From Rosa chinensis (taxonomy: Eukaryota > Streptophyta > Magnoliopsida > Rosales > Rosaceae): a DNA stretch of 64,000 bases. The number at the start of each line of letters is the position of its first letter. The first letter of the stretch is position 1. The notes under the pieces are model-generated. The model searched no databases and was not told the origin of the DNA. It worked only from the letters and a program-made list of their open reading frames with translations. The position numbers and the translations under genes are program-made. Shown piece after piece: positions 23,051 through 36,030 of the stretch. Location of the stretch: contig NC_037094.1 of assembly GCF_002994745.2 (NCBI RefSeq), forward strand, positions 29,192,956 through 29,256,955, written 5' to 3'.

Positions 23051-24847
23051 TAGGGGTGGGTTCGGTACGGTACCGGATCTTGAAGCCCAATACCACGTAC
23101 CGTACCAAACTAAGTTGGTACACAAAAAAGCCTACCATTACCGGCCACAGAAATCGGTATACCAACTTTTCGGTATACCGATATCTCGGTTCGGTTTCGG
23201 TTGGTTAGGCCTAGTACCGAGTTTAAAATTAGGCCAGATTTCAGCTAAGGCCCAACTAAAATTTTAAAAGCCCAAACCTGTCAACAAATGAAAAAAATGC
23301 AATCCTCACATCAATTTGAAGGGCCAACCTGGAAATGAAAAATAAACTAAAAACTCTCATACATCAACTTCACTACTTGAGTTCATCACTTATTCACTCA
23401 TACATCAACTCCCTTCATCACTCCATAGTTCATACAATTTTTAAGTCAATAATTCATAGTTCACAGTTCACCCAAATGAGGCCTTGATTCTGCAAATTCA
23501 GTTGAGTACCTATAGCTGCAAAAAAGAAGATAGAAACAAAACATACAAACATCAAACATAAATATAACAGTTCACAATAGCTTTCAGTTTCTGTCAAATG
23601 CACCTATCATCAACCTAACGAGGATATTATTCCTAAAATTTCATAAAAATGGAATCTTTCACTGTATTTCATGCTTTTTCCTAAGCACACATTTGGCAAC
23701 AGACACAAACCAACTTCAACTTCTTCTACAGAAGTTCAAAACTTCAAATATCTTAGAAAAACACAACACAGGTCTATCATAAAACTAAAAAATCCACAAC
23801 CTTTCTCACAAATTCAAAAATTTTGATGCATTACAAAGCAGGAAACGAAAAAAAATAAAAGAACAAGCTTTACCAACAAAAAAAAGCACATACCCAGAGC
23901 TGAGGCTTCACTCATCTGAGAGCTCCTCACGTCTCTCCTTCTCCATCAGCCTAAAACAACAAACAGCAAAAAGAGCACATAAAATTAGTAAAACTATTAG
24001 AGAATCCATAAACAACCGGGTGCTCAAGCAAAAATCCAAAAGGGTATTCCAATTCACAACACCCACCAAGCAGGCAAGCAGAATCAAGAAAAACAAATCC
24101 TGAATCTAGAATTGAATCAAAAAGATTAAGTCTTTGGATATCAAACTGGTATAAAGGGGACAAAAAAAACACAAAAAACCCAGAAAAAAGAAACGTATTA
24201 CTAGCATCTTCATGAGTCAAACAAAGATCTGAGCAACAGCACTGACCAAAAAGAGAGTACGAGGACATGAATCGAATGAATTGATACGAGATTTTCTGGG
24301 TTTGATTCGAATCGAACTTCAAAGGAGAGGTCCAGAGGCGGAGAGTTCTGGGTTTGAATCGAAAGAACTTCAAAGGAGAGGTCGAGAGGGCGGAGAGGCG
24401 GAGATTTCTGGGTTTGAATCGAAACGAGAAGCAGAGAGAGGGCGGAGCCGCGGAGAGGCGGAGATCGGGAGATGTCTGGGTTCGAGCCTTCGAGGCCTCG
24501 AGGGAAAGAGTGGCTGAGGGGAAGAGTGAGGGAACTGGATTAGGTTAATAGGTTCTGTACTCTAATCAACGGTTATAATAAGATTTGAAATCAAACTATT
24601 AATGATCAACGGTTCAGATCGATAGATGTAAAATATATTTAAATAAATAAATAATATATATAATATACGGTACGGTACGGTATACCGTATTTATCTGAAA
24701 ATCAGTACCAGTACCGTACCATTATCTGGAAATCGGTTCGGTACTACTGTACCAAAGTCTCGGTAACCGACATAGTTGGTTACCAACATTGTTGGTTCGG
24801 GTGGTAATTGGTTGGTTGGTTTGGATCGGTAGAATTTGCCAGCCCTA
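23051..24847. mobile_element. Non-autonomous hAT element, 1.8 kb, perfect 8-bp TSD
   Basis: The direct repeats gctgcagt at 23043-23050 and 24848-24855 flank ends reading taggggtgg and ccagcccta, which are inverted with one mismatch. Both subterminal regions are rich in ggtacggtac/gtaccgtacc motifs, the usual kind of clustered transposase-binding repeat in hAT elements. The interior (23300-24540) has no transposase domain. It contains GA-rich imperfect tandem repeats near 24290-24500 around gggtttgaatcgaa. Confidence 0.85.
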
Positions 24848-24855
24848 GCTGCAGT

Positions 24856-26593
24856 CATCTTTTAACACAAAATTGGCAAGATATGAGTGTCAAAATAGGC
24901 ATATGGGTGCATTTGCTGTTACATTCTTTATTTTCTCTTTTTTCATCAATTGATCACACAATTAGTCTACCGGTATATTTGCTGGAAATTATTCTATGCA
25001 CCGATGGTGTAAGTGACCCAACCCTTATAAAATAATCTCAACCCTTGATATTTATTATCAACTTTATTTTTAATAAACAAAAAGTGTTTTTAATGCAATC
25101 TAACCATTCATTTGTGTTGGTGCAAGTGCACGGCGGTGCACTAAATAATCTCTCTATATTTGCTACGAGGACTAAAGTGAAAGGAAACTTCGAACTTGAG
25201 ATTTATTGGAATACATGTTAAAGAAAAATGCCTTGCTCACTATACCAATTAATGACTAGTATGACAACTACAAAGTTAATACAAATTATAAACAATACGT
25301 TGTAATGTGTTAAAATTAAAAGCCTAGAGCCTAGAAATCGGTGAAATGAAACCGTCCAAAAACCAACCTCTTCTTATCTATGTTGCTTCGATTAAGAGTA
25401 CGTTCGTTGAGAAGAGGAAGCCAGTAAGAATTTTGTTGTCTTGTCTTCGTGAGTTTTGACATATTCCAAAGCCACCACTCTCTTCAATCTTCAATTCTTC
25501 ATGACGTCGTGCATTATCAGTTTACTAGGTCTAACCACCCAGCTAGTTTGCCATTTGTATATTATATGTTTAAATTACAAGAAAATCAAATCATTCTAAA
25601 ACCCATTAATGTCAAGTCAGATGGTGTAGACGATTTTTTTTTGTCTAAATCTGACGGTGCTCACCAAAATAAATCTTGCAACTCTCATTGTTGCCATTCC
25701 AGAATATCAGGTGTTGCCTGCAAGGTATGCAGGTGTTGTTTTTCCGAGTTTTTGACATATTCCAAGCCCAGCACTCTTGATAACAGTTTACTAGGTCTAA
25801 CAACGGAGCTAGTTTGCCATTTGTATGTAAGACCATATATCACAGCTGTTAATATATACTCGATCTGCATGAGATTATATATACATATAGACATATAGTC
25901 TCTTTCATTTCCCAGCTAGCAAATGTTACCAACTCTTTTGACGCTAATTATATAAACTAATATTGTTACAAGAAGCATATGGAACCTTCTTTAGACTTTA
26001 GACTTAGTTTCTTTACCTACAGCTATATATAATTTCTACTGATTTGAACTCAGTCATGCAGAATATGTATAATAACTAATTGACATGTGTGAACACCTGA
26101 TACCTTTTATTAGTATTGCAAATGATCGATGATTATCACCGCCGTAAGAATTAATGTCTAAATATATGCATGTTGGTATAAACAATATCATGTTGACATG
26201 TTACATACATAGACCATACATAGATCCTTCAATTAATCAGGGAGTGGTCGTGTTGATGATCCAAAATATTGATTAGATCTTGAATCATATAGTTAGTCAT
26301 ACGTGATGTGACTATCTATCTACTCGATCAACATTTGATTAAGCATCTTCTGATTTTGTGAAAAAATAAGAGTTGGATCGTTTTCAGTATTTTTAGAATA
26401 TTCAGTATCATGATTTTCATAAAAAATTAACACCGTTTTTGCGATTCAAGAATGTATTGGTTGTAAAGAAAAACAACCACTATTATAGCAAATTGAAGTG
26501 TATAAACAAAAAATTGACCTGAAAAATAAGAAGCTCGCTATTTAGAAATAAAACCTACGACACTTAGTAAACTTGAAATTCTGATTTTGTGGT
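24856..26593. other. Gene-free stretch
   Basis: No supported gene. A possible small MITE lies at about 24980-25155 (inverted attattctatgcaccg and cggtgcactaaataat). A loosely duplicated passage, tttactaggtctaac...agctagtttgccatttgtat, occurs near 25520 and 25790. Confidence 0.4.
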
Positions 26594-27408
26594 GTGGGGG
26601 TCGCTATATGTTGGATATCTGTCGACGAGATTTGGTCTACAGCAGTCGGAATCCAAAAGCGGCCGAGGCGGCGCAACAGTCTTGGAGGTGGGATGGTGAT
26701 GGCGATTTTGTTTGTGCAGCAGCTGTATTGGGCTAAAGTGACAGTTTGGGCCCTCTTTGCCCTAGCTATGTTGGGTGCTTGTTCTAGGCCTGGGGTTTAT
26801 CTATAGGCCCATGATGCTTTATTTTTTTGTTTTTAAGTATTTAATTTTTTTTTCATGTTTACTTATTAGTAGTTGGGTTAATAAGTTGCTACCATTACTT
26901 GGTAGGACGAGGTGGGCATGGTCTTGGTCTATGCACATTGAGTGCTTTATTTGCTCTAGGAAAGCGGCAAGTCCCTTGCATTGGCAAATAGTAGCAACCT
27001 CCTAGTGGCAGTAACGTGTCTGCTCTAGGTAGGCGGCGACTTCCTTGTTTTGTCAATGGTTGTAGCTTCCTAGTGGTAGGGTGAAATTAAGTGTTACATG
27101 ATTTATGCTCCGATGACAACATAGTGGAAAGTTGTGTTATTAGTAATAATGTTTATTCGTAATAGAGTTATATTTCCGGTATGTCACCACATTTGTAAAG
27201 CGAATAGAGTAGCCAGTAACACATTCTTCGCTAGTTGGTGCTTGCTAGAATATATTGTTTTAGTTGAGACTCTTGTTATTATCTTAGGAGGTTCATCTCT
27301 TGATGCATATTATAATCTGGGGTTTAGGCATCATGTCCTCCCCATGTATTTTGCTGTTTCATTAATCAAAGCTTGAGTGCAGCCGCACCGGCCCTTATTA
27401 AAAAAAAA
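26594..27408 (+). mobile_element. LINE-like 3' fragment with poly(A)
   Basis: GC-richer non-coding sequence ends in cagccgcaccggcccttatt followed by A10 at about 27399-27408. This is the usual form of a 5'-truncated plant L1-type insertion. The left boundary is a guess and no target duplication was found. Confidence 0.45.
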
Positions 27409-30300
27409 AATTAAGAAAAAGAAAGTAACTCCCATCTAGCTATAGCAAATTTGACATCTAACTATAGAAGAGCAATGACACAATTGGAATATCAAACAAA
27501 TTCAAAGCAAGAACCGCAAAATAAAACCAAATAAGACACAAAACAGGAGACCTTATCAACTTGCGAATTGAAAGTCGTCGTCTCCAATGCTATTACGTAG
27601 TTTCGAGATCACTTAATCTTCTCATTTTAAATTTTAATTTTGTAAAGATATAATTTGATCAACGAAACAAAGTTTGTTGTAGAAGATTTTGTAATTTCTA
27701 TACGGAGTTTGTTATCGAAGATTTTGTAATTTCTATTTTCCTTAGCAGAAACAAAAAAAAAAAGCTATGATGTAAGCTAATCATCATCAAGTATAAAAAT
27801 GGAAGGCGGTACAAGGTTAACGTTATAAAGTGGTTTCTATTTAGTGTGGGTTCACATGTTATGCAGGGTAGGACACACCAACAGAAATACCGAACGGAAT
27901 GAAAGCACTCTCGGTGGCTGAAGGCTGATGACCCAGAAAATAAGCACTTTTGCTGGAATCACGGCGGGGACAAACACTTTTCGCGCCCACAATTATTCCA
28001 AAATCCAATTATTAGGAAGAGGAAACTCGACGACCGGAACATGCGAAAAAGCACACTGGTGGGCCCACGCGGTCCATGCCTTACGCGGTTATTTATTTGG
28101 CTGGAGGTGAGGTGGAGGTTGAAATTGGAATTTTGCTATCCTGTATTAATTAGATATTTGGGACAGGGGAATATCCCCCACATTCTCCGCCGTTTCTGGC
28201 TTATTGTTATGATTAATCAGTATGACGTTTTTACCCCTGTTTTGATCCTTTAAAATTTATATTGAGAGTTAAATATATCTGATAATTTAAGCTCAAACAT
28301 AGATAAGCGATATATGAAATATCTTATAATTTTTGGACATCAATATTAATAAGAATATATCAGAATTTCTATTGAAACAAAAATTTCAAACTTTGCTTTA
28401 AAATTAGTAGACGACTAGTGATAATGTATTCGAGTTAACAAGACTGACGGGAGGAGGGGTGGTTCAAAAACCAATATAGCAAGAGATTTGCATATTTGGT
28501 TCCTTATTGTGGTTTAACATTTTGTAGTTTTTGGTGTTTTTTGATGTAAAAAGGATTTGTGCAGATATTTGACCAATTTCGGTTATTTTTTCAATTGTAA
28601 TATTTAACCGATCTTATTATTTAACGCATGCAGTCCTATGTTTGGAGATTTCTCCAAGTACTCACAACATTTGGATGATACCACTCATTGTGCAACCCTG
28701 TAGAATTCAGAATCGCTGACTACGAGTACAAGTTGTGTGCAAATCAGAAAACACCCCCCAAAATCACGAAAGTCAATATACATATGCTCCGAGGCAAACG
28801 CCTCCTAATATGAAAGTGGCAACGGAGCCACCATGGAAGATAAGATCAACACCTATAGCGGCTTCAATTTCAATCTTCTTAAGAGTTAGAATGTCTCAAC
28901 CCCAAATTAAGCTTTACCCTATAAAACATGACGTGCAACGATTAGCAATAAGCAAACTCACCTAACCAGCTCCAATAAACATCGTCGTTGCCTTTCATAC
29001 TAGCACATCGATCACAACAATCACATTTTTGAGCTTAATCCATACCAACAAAAACGAGGTGGGTCAAATTTTCAATGCACGCGACTTTAAGAACTAATTT
29101 GTCACCTTTATTTGGGGGATTTTCATTACCAAAAACAATAGAAAAGAGAGAAGGACAATGTGCATGCCTTGAAGAAAGCGATTGAGTGTGTATGTATTTT
29201 AATCATGGAAGGAAGGGAAAGGGAAAGGGAAAGGGAAAGGGAGGGATAGAGGTTCCAATTCCAAGCATATGTTGGCGTTTTTGGGCAATGGAAGTGGATT
29301 AAGTCTGCACGCAGTGTGGAAATACAACTATCAACAGCTCATATTCAAACAAGGGTTAACATCTTCGACAACCACCCTCAACACTGTTCAATATTGGTGG
29401 ATCCTTGATCGACTCTGATCAAAATGTCAAACTATACCTTAACTTGTGCAAAAACAAATAAATATCTCATTAAACAAGAAACCGAGTGCAAAATACGGAT
29501 ATAATTAGGAATATGTGACGAATTTGGTCATATTTTGAATATAATTAAAAACAAAAAATAATGATAAAATGAATGATTTTGTTGTTTCGTAAATAATATG
29601 AGATTAATTTTTTCCAAGGTCGTCTAATGAGATAAATATATATATATCACTCTCTCTGTTTATTTTTTGCTTTTGACCAAGACATTTTACTCGATTTGGT
29701 CAACTTAGGGATGTAAACAACACAATATAGCTCATTTTTAGCTTGTGTTCATAAGAGAAACAAGCCGAGCTTGAACTCTTCTTGTATATTCCACTCGTCC
29801 AGACTCATGTACCTACTTAAAAAATTTAAAACTTAATAACTTTGGCTGGAAAAAATTATCAACCAAGTCGATTTGAGTTTGAATTTGAGCTTGAAATAAA
29901 TAGATTGAGCTTGAGTCGAGGTTTGAGCTTATTAGAAATACACAAGGGCTAAGCTTGGTCACCTTCTTATTCGTTCCGACTCAGTTTATTTACCCCTCTC
30001 CCAATTTTTTGCAATACATTAAAATTTTTAGATTTTCTCGCTTTTTTTTTTCTTATTGTCAATCGAAAGGCTAATTATTTCCATTTATTATTTCATTTTT
30101 TGTTTGGGAACTAAAGGAAATGGTTCATAATCTCAATCAATCACCACCAATTAGGAGATAATCAAAAAGTCATGATTTCTTTCCTTACAAAATCACCAAT
30201 GTGGCTGTAATAAGAACCAAAAAGTCCTGTCCGCATGGGATTCACACCACCCACACGGACCGCAGGCGCGTTAGGAATTCCCCTCAAAATTCCCGATTTG
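27409..30300. other. Long intergenic region upstream of CSLD
   Basis: About 2.9 kb with no supported gene. Noted within it: a short direct repeat (gaagattttgtaatttctat, near 27680 and 27717), and the simple repeat at 29212-29245. The final few hundred bases probably contain the CSLD promoter. Confidence 0.4.
29212..29245 (+). repeat. (GGGAAA)n simple repeat
   Basis: About five head-to-tail copies of a gggaaa hexamer. Confidence 0.85.
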
Positions 30301-30303
30301 TCC

Positions 30304-30312
30304 CCTATAAAA
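30304..30312 (+). promoter_or_regulatory. TATA box of the CSLD gene
   Basis: The sequence cctataaaacc lies about 700 bp before the CSLD ATG and is followed within 30-40 bases by a purine/CA-rich leader. That spacing is normal only if most of the interval is 5' UTR containing an intron, which the acceptor just before the ATG supports. Confidence 0.55.
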
Positions 30313-30522
30313 CCCCATAAACCCACTTCACAGGGACACAGACACAGACAAAGAGCAACACGCAGAGGACGACTCCTTCTCTTCTTTCTCTCCCCATTGT
30401 CTCTCTCACCACACCTTACTCTCTTGTCTGCAGATCACCACCTCAGACCGGCCCTCATTGCCTTATATCTTATTCGTTGGCTAAAAACCAAACCCAAAGT
30501 TGCCAAAACCGGATTTGTAATC

Positions 30523-30567
30523 ATGAAGAGGCTTAATGGGTTGCCGGCACTGTGTTTTGGGGTATAA
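30523..30567 (+). promoter_or_regulatory. Upstream ORF of 14 codons in the CSLD leader
   Basis: An ATG followed by 13 further codons and TAA lies in the probable 5' UTR. A tttcag acceptor at 30998 sits only 15 bases before the CSLD ATG, so a leader intron is likely; its donor is not clear, and the uORF may lie in the first exon. Whether it dampens translation is untested. Confidence 0.35.
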
Positions 30568-31013
30568 GAAGAAGTGGGTTTTGCTTTGGAAGTGCTGTAG
30601 AGTTTAGAAAGTGTGGGTCGGACTTGGTCTTTGCTTTGCTCAGTGACAGACGATTAGTTTTGAATGTGTCAGAGGTTTAAGTGTTTGGTGAAGAATTGGT
30701 GTTAATTGGTACGCTCATTTTGACAAAACCCAACTTATCTGATTCCTTTATTTATCATCAGATATTTGCTTCTACTTGTAGAGAGAGAGAGATACACTGT
30801 ATTTTTGTTCTAGAGAGACAGAAGGGTTGGTTTCCTCTGTTTCTTTCGGAACAGAGTGTTAGAGAAAAGTGAGATTCATCTCTGTTTATGCTTCACTCTT
30901 ACTTGGATCTGTGTCTTGCATTGATTTTGGAGTTTTGGTTAGTCATTTGAGATCTTGATTCGATTTGCTGATGTTTTGTTTGTTGGTATGAATTTCAGGA
31001 TACTCTTGTGAAC

Positions 31014-34000
31014 ATGATGGCCTCTAATTACCCAAATGGATCCTCCAGGTTTAACCATCTTAAGCAAACTAGCAATGACCTTGACAGTGATGATATTGGG
31101 AGTGTTGAGTTTGCAACCTACACTGTCCAGATACCGGCCACACCGGACAACCAGTCCGCCGGAATTCCCTTGCAGCGGTCCACTTCTCAGAGAGTTGAGG
31201 ACCAGTATGCATCCAGTTCTTTGTTTACAGGTGGCTACAACTGCGTTACACGAGCCCAGTTGAAGGACAAAGTGATTGAATCCGAAACAAACCATCCCCA
31301 GATGACATGGGCCAAGGGGTCTTATTGTACCGTGCCTGGATGTGATGCTCAGGTGGTGACTGATGAGAGGGGATTGGATATAGTCCCTTGTGAATGCGGT
31401 TACAAGATTTGTATGGATTGTTATAGGGATGCTATGAGAAATGGTGAGAGTGTTTGTCCGGGCTGCAGAGAACCTTACAAGGAGATGGATATGAATGAGT
31501 ATGGTGTGACTAGTCGGCAGCCTTTGCTGTCAACGGATGGGATGTCAAAGACGGACAGGAGGATGTCGCTTATGAAATCAAAATCGATGAAGTCAAAAGC
31601 GTTGGTGGAGAGTCAGGCTATTGAAATGGATCAGAATCAGTGGTTGTTTGAGACAAAAGGGAGTTATGGATATGGGAATGCTATGTGGCCAAAGGAAGAT
31701 GTGAGTGGGAGTCTTGATGGGATGAGTGGTGATCTTAAAATGTTCAAAGATAAGCAATGGAAGCCACTAACGCGTGAAGTGAAAATCTCAGCTGCAATTC
31801 TCAGTCCATATCGGTAAGATTGTTTTCTTCATCTTTGTTGATAGTTGGAAGATGGTGATTTAGTTTGGCAGGTTTTTTTAGCAGGAATGTGTAGCTTTGT
31901 ATTTTAAGTTCCATGTGGGATGATTTTTAAGTCACATTTGGATGATTAAATTCAAGAAGTTCGTGCACAAAAATGACATATGATGTCACATAAGTGCTGC
32001 AAGTATTCTTAGAAAAAGTACCATACAATACAAAGTTTTTTCTTTGCCTAGCTCTCTACTTTTTAATTTATGAATATGTGCATAGTCAATAATCTTAGAT
32101 CTGTATGTTTAATGTTTCTCAAATTCTGGAGTTCATAACTAAGACTTGTCCCTTGTCCACTAATGTTGGAGCTCATATTAACCAAACATATTACATATTT
32201 ACTACTGTCACCAGATTCCGTGATCTATTGCTCTTTTGTTGTATTCTGTGTGTTTTACTCATATTTGATGTTACATAACTCATTGCATATAAGGTTTAGT
32301 TAAAGCCATTTCATAATAGTTGCTGTAAGTAAATTTAAACTTACAATTTTTTGTGTTATATTATTTCAGGCTTCTAGTACTAGCTCGACTGGCGGTCCTT
32401 GGATTATTTTTGTATTGGAGAGTCACAAACCCTAATGATGATGCAGTGTGGTTGTGGCTTATGTCTGTGATTTGTGAATTCTGGTTTGCCTTCTCTTGGA
32501 TACTTGATCAGCTTCCAAAGCTGTGCCCCATAAATCGCATTGCTTATGTTGATGTTTTAAAGGAGAAGTTTGAAACTCCAAATCCAAGCAATCCTACTGG
32601 AAAATCTGATCTTCCAGGAATAGACATTTTTGTATCTACAGCAGATCCAGAGAAAGAACCTCCTCTTGTAACTGCAAACACGATTCTCTCGATACTTGCA
32701 ACTGACTACCCTGTTGAGAAGCTTGCCTGTTATGTTTCTGATGATGGAGGTGCACTTTTGACCTTTGAGGCCATGGCAGAAGCTGCTAGTTTTGCCAACT
32801 TGTGGGTACCATTTTGTCGGAAGCATGATATTGAGCCAAGGAACCCAGAATCTTACTTCAGCATGAAGAGAGATCCTTACAAGAATAAAGTAAAGTCCGA
32901 TTTTGTAAGGGATCGCAGGCAGGTAAAGCGAGAGTATGATGAATTTAAGGTTAGGATTAATGGCCTTCCTGATTCAATCCGGAGACGTTCCGATGCCTTT
33001 AATGCTAGAGAGGAGATCAAAGCTATGAAACTTCGGAGAGAGACTAGAGATGATGAACCACTGGAAAATTTAAAGTTCCCAAAAGCAACTTGGATGACTG
33101 ATGGAACACAATGGCCTGGTACTTGGGTAGTTTCTGCCCCTGAGCATTCCAAGGGTGATCATGCCAGTATCATACAGGTATGCATCATATTATTTAATAT
33201 AATTTAATATGTATGCTAGCCAAATGATAGTCCAATATCTCTGTTATATGCATCTGCATTGAATTGCAATGGAAGCCCTTCCGCTTTCCTTTCTAACAAA
33301 TGAGTACATGCATGATGACCATGCACTTTCTCATCACATTTCCCAAACTAGATCAGATTTTTTTTTTTTTTTGAAGTAGATCGGATTTAATCTTCTGTTT
33401 GTTCGTTCCATTTAGTTCCTTAGTTATTGTATCAACACAAAGTGGCTTGATTAACAAAGATGAAGAACTGGTTCTTTGTTTTTCTTTTGGTTGTTGTTGT
33501 TGTTGCTGTGAACTTCTATGTGCTGCTACTAATTGGTTTGAATTATCTATAGGTAATGTTAAAACCCCCTAGCGATGAGCCACTTAAAGGAACAGAAGTA
33601 GATTCAAATTCCATGAATCTAAGTGAGGTTGATATCCGTCTTCCCATGCTTGTTTATGTTTCTCGTGAAAAGAGGCCTGGTTACGATCATAACAAGAAAG
33701 CCGGAGCTATGAATGCCTTGGTTCGAGCCTCAGCCGTCATGTCCAACGGCGCCTTCATTCTCAATCTTGACTGTGACCACTACATCTACTACTCCCAAGC
33801 AATGAGAGAAGGCATGTGCTTCATGATGGACCGCGGTGGTGAACGCCTTTGTTATGTCCAATTTCCTCAGAGGTTTGAAGGAATAGACCCTTCTGATCGC
33901 TATGCCAACCACAACACTGTTTTCTTTGACGTCAACATGCGTGCTCTTGATGGAATTCAGGGTCCAGTATATGTGGGAACAGGATGTCTCTTTCGTCGGA

Positions 34001-35313
34001 CTGCCTTATATGGCTTTGATCCACCTCCAATGAAAGAACGTGATGGTTGCTGTAGTGGTTTCTTTGCCAAGCGCAAGAAAACTTCTTCAGTTGCTTCTGC
34101 TCCTGAAGTTGACTCCCAAGACGGATCAGTTGAACTAGACAATGACAATGAAGAAATGGGTCTTGCTCTTATTCCTAAAACATTTGGGAACTCAAGCCTC
34201 TTTGTTGACTCCATCCGAGTTGCAGAGTTCCAAGGTCGGCCCCTTGCTGATCATCCATCCATGAAAAATGGACGCCCCATTGGTGCCCTTACTCTTCCCC
34301 GGGAACTTCTTGATGCATCAACAGTTGCAGAGGCAATTAGTTGCATCTCATGCTGGTATGAGGACAAGACTGAATGGGGCCAACGAGTTGGGTGGATTTA
34401 TGGTTCAGTGACTGAAGATGTGGTCACAGGTTACAGGATGCACAACCGTGGATGGAAATCTATCTACTGTGTCACTAAGAAGGATGCCTTTCGAGGAAGT
34501 GCCCCAATCAATCTCACTGACCGGCTTCACCAGGTTTTGCGGTGGGCTACTGGCTCTGTTGAAATATTCTTTTCTCGTAACAATGCTCTTCTGGCCAGCT
34601 CCAGGATGAAATTTCTCCAAAGGATTGCCTACTTGAATGTCGGAATGTACCCTTTCACATCCATTTTCCTCATTGTTTACTGCTTCCTTCCTGCACTCTC
34701 ACTCTTTACTGATCAGTTCATTGTTCAGCAACTAAATGTAACCTTCCTGGTATATCTCTTGGGCATTACAATTACCCTCATTCTTCTTGCCGTGCTTGAG
34801 ATCAAGTGGTCCGGAATTGAACTTGAGGAGTGGTGGAGGAATGAGCAGTTTTGGTTGATTGGAGGCACAAGTGCCCACCTTGCTGCTGTGCTCCAAGGTC
34901 TTCTAAAGGTTATAGCAGGAATTGAGATCTCATTCACTTTGACATCGAAATCGGGAGGCGATGATGCGGATGATGATTTTGTTGATCTTTATATCTTCAA
35001 GTGGACATCTCTGATGGTACCACCTATTACTATCATAATGGTTAACTTGATTGGAATAGGTGTTGCTGTTTGTCGAACAATATACAGTGATAACCCAAAG
35101 TGGAGCAGCTTGCTTGGAGGTTCTTTTTTCAGCTTCTGGGTGTTGGCTCATCTATACCCCTTCGCCAAAGGACTTATGGGAAGACGAGGGAGGACCCCCA
35201 CGATTGTATTTGTCTGGTCTGGGCTTCTAGCAATCACCATATCTCTCCTTTGGGTGGCTATTGATCCCCCATCAGGCAGTAGTGGAATTGGAGGTTCATT
35301 CCAGTTTCCTTGA
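31014..35313 (+). CDS. CSLD: Cellulose synthase-like protein D (CSLD)
   Basis: Three coding exons, 31014-31813, 32370-33177 and 33553-35313, join in phase with GT-AG borders to give 1122 aa, the normal length for CSLD. A RING-type zinc finger starts at Cys105 and runs to about residue 152 ([21 protein letters not shown]). Two transmembrane segments follow near 268-330. The family-2 glycosyltransferase signature is complete: Asp391-392 in SDDGG, DCD at 609-611, TED at 823-825, QVLRW at 863-867. Six further membrane segments lie before the FQFP end. CSLD proteins make beta-glycan in Golgi or plasma membrane, mainly in tip-growing or dividing cells. The N-terminus lacks the Arg-rich FARRTSSGR-type stretch of some relatives, so the subgroup is unclear. 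The start is the ATG at 31014, just after the leader intron. Confidence 0.95.
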
Positions 35314-36030
35314 TACATGAAGTCTCATCTTTTGTCCATGTGAGTTCGACTTAAAGCCAGGCAGCTGTAGGCAATCGTATAGGGTCTCCTGTGACATGTA
35401 CATTTTCTAGCCATTTTTTTCACTCCTTGGAATCTGATGTTCATAGGAAAAGTGGATTGTATACATTGGTTCATATGATTACTTTATTCAGGTTTTAATA
35501 CATTGGATACAATTAGAGCCGAGTAATTCTATCTTTATGCCCTCTGAATTTCTGAATTAGTTTCTTTTGGACATGATATGCTGCATACAGCATCCTTTTT
35601 TTTTTTTTTTTTCTTTTCCCCTTCTTTTTAACTATGCTGCAGAAAATTCCAGTGTTTACAACTTGGATCCAATAAATAATGATGTCTTTCTACTACCAGC
35701 CCACCACACATACAAGCTGCTTCTTCTCAAGGTGCAGATCCAGCACATAAAACCCACCATTGCTGGGTTTAGCACAGACAAAGAAAAGACAAATGAACTA
35801 CTAAATTTGGGCAGAGCTGGATAGCATATGTCAATTTGCACACATCAGTATTACTATAACAGTACTACTTACAAGTTACAAGCAAGATATCAGTCTGCCT
35901 TTCCAGAGAAATTGATACTGCATTTTTCACGATCATATGAAAATGCCCCAAACCTGCTGCTCATTAAGCATCTTCATCCCAGCCAATTAGTAAAGGTGCA
36001 TGCATATCAATTTTCCTCCCTGACAAAGTC
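35314..36030. other. Convergent 3' ends of CSLD and CRTISO
   Basis: This holds the 3' UTR of the plus-strand CSLD gene and the 3' UTR of the minus-strand CRTISO gene. A T17 run at 35596-35612 lies about 420 bp downstream of the CRTISO stop and could be the fossil poly(A) tail of a retrocopy. I see no AATAAA on the minus strand directly before it. Confidence 0.5.

Noticed and set aside
31008..31013. CSLD start two codons upstream
   Set aside because: That start would be GTG; the ATG pair at 31014 and 31017 is the normal choice in a plant.
33730..35151. Several minus-strand frames across the third CSLD exon
   Set aside because: They are shadows of a conserved coding exon on the plus strand.
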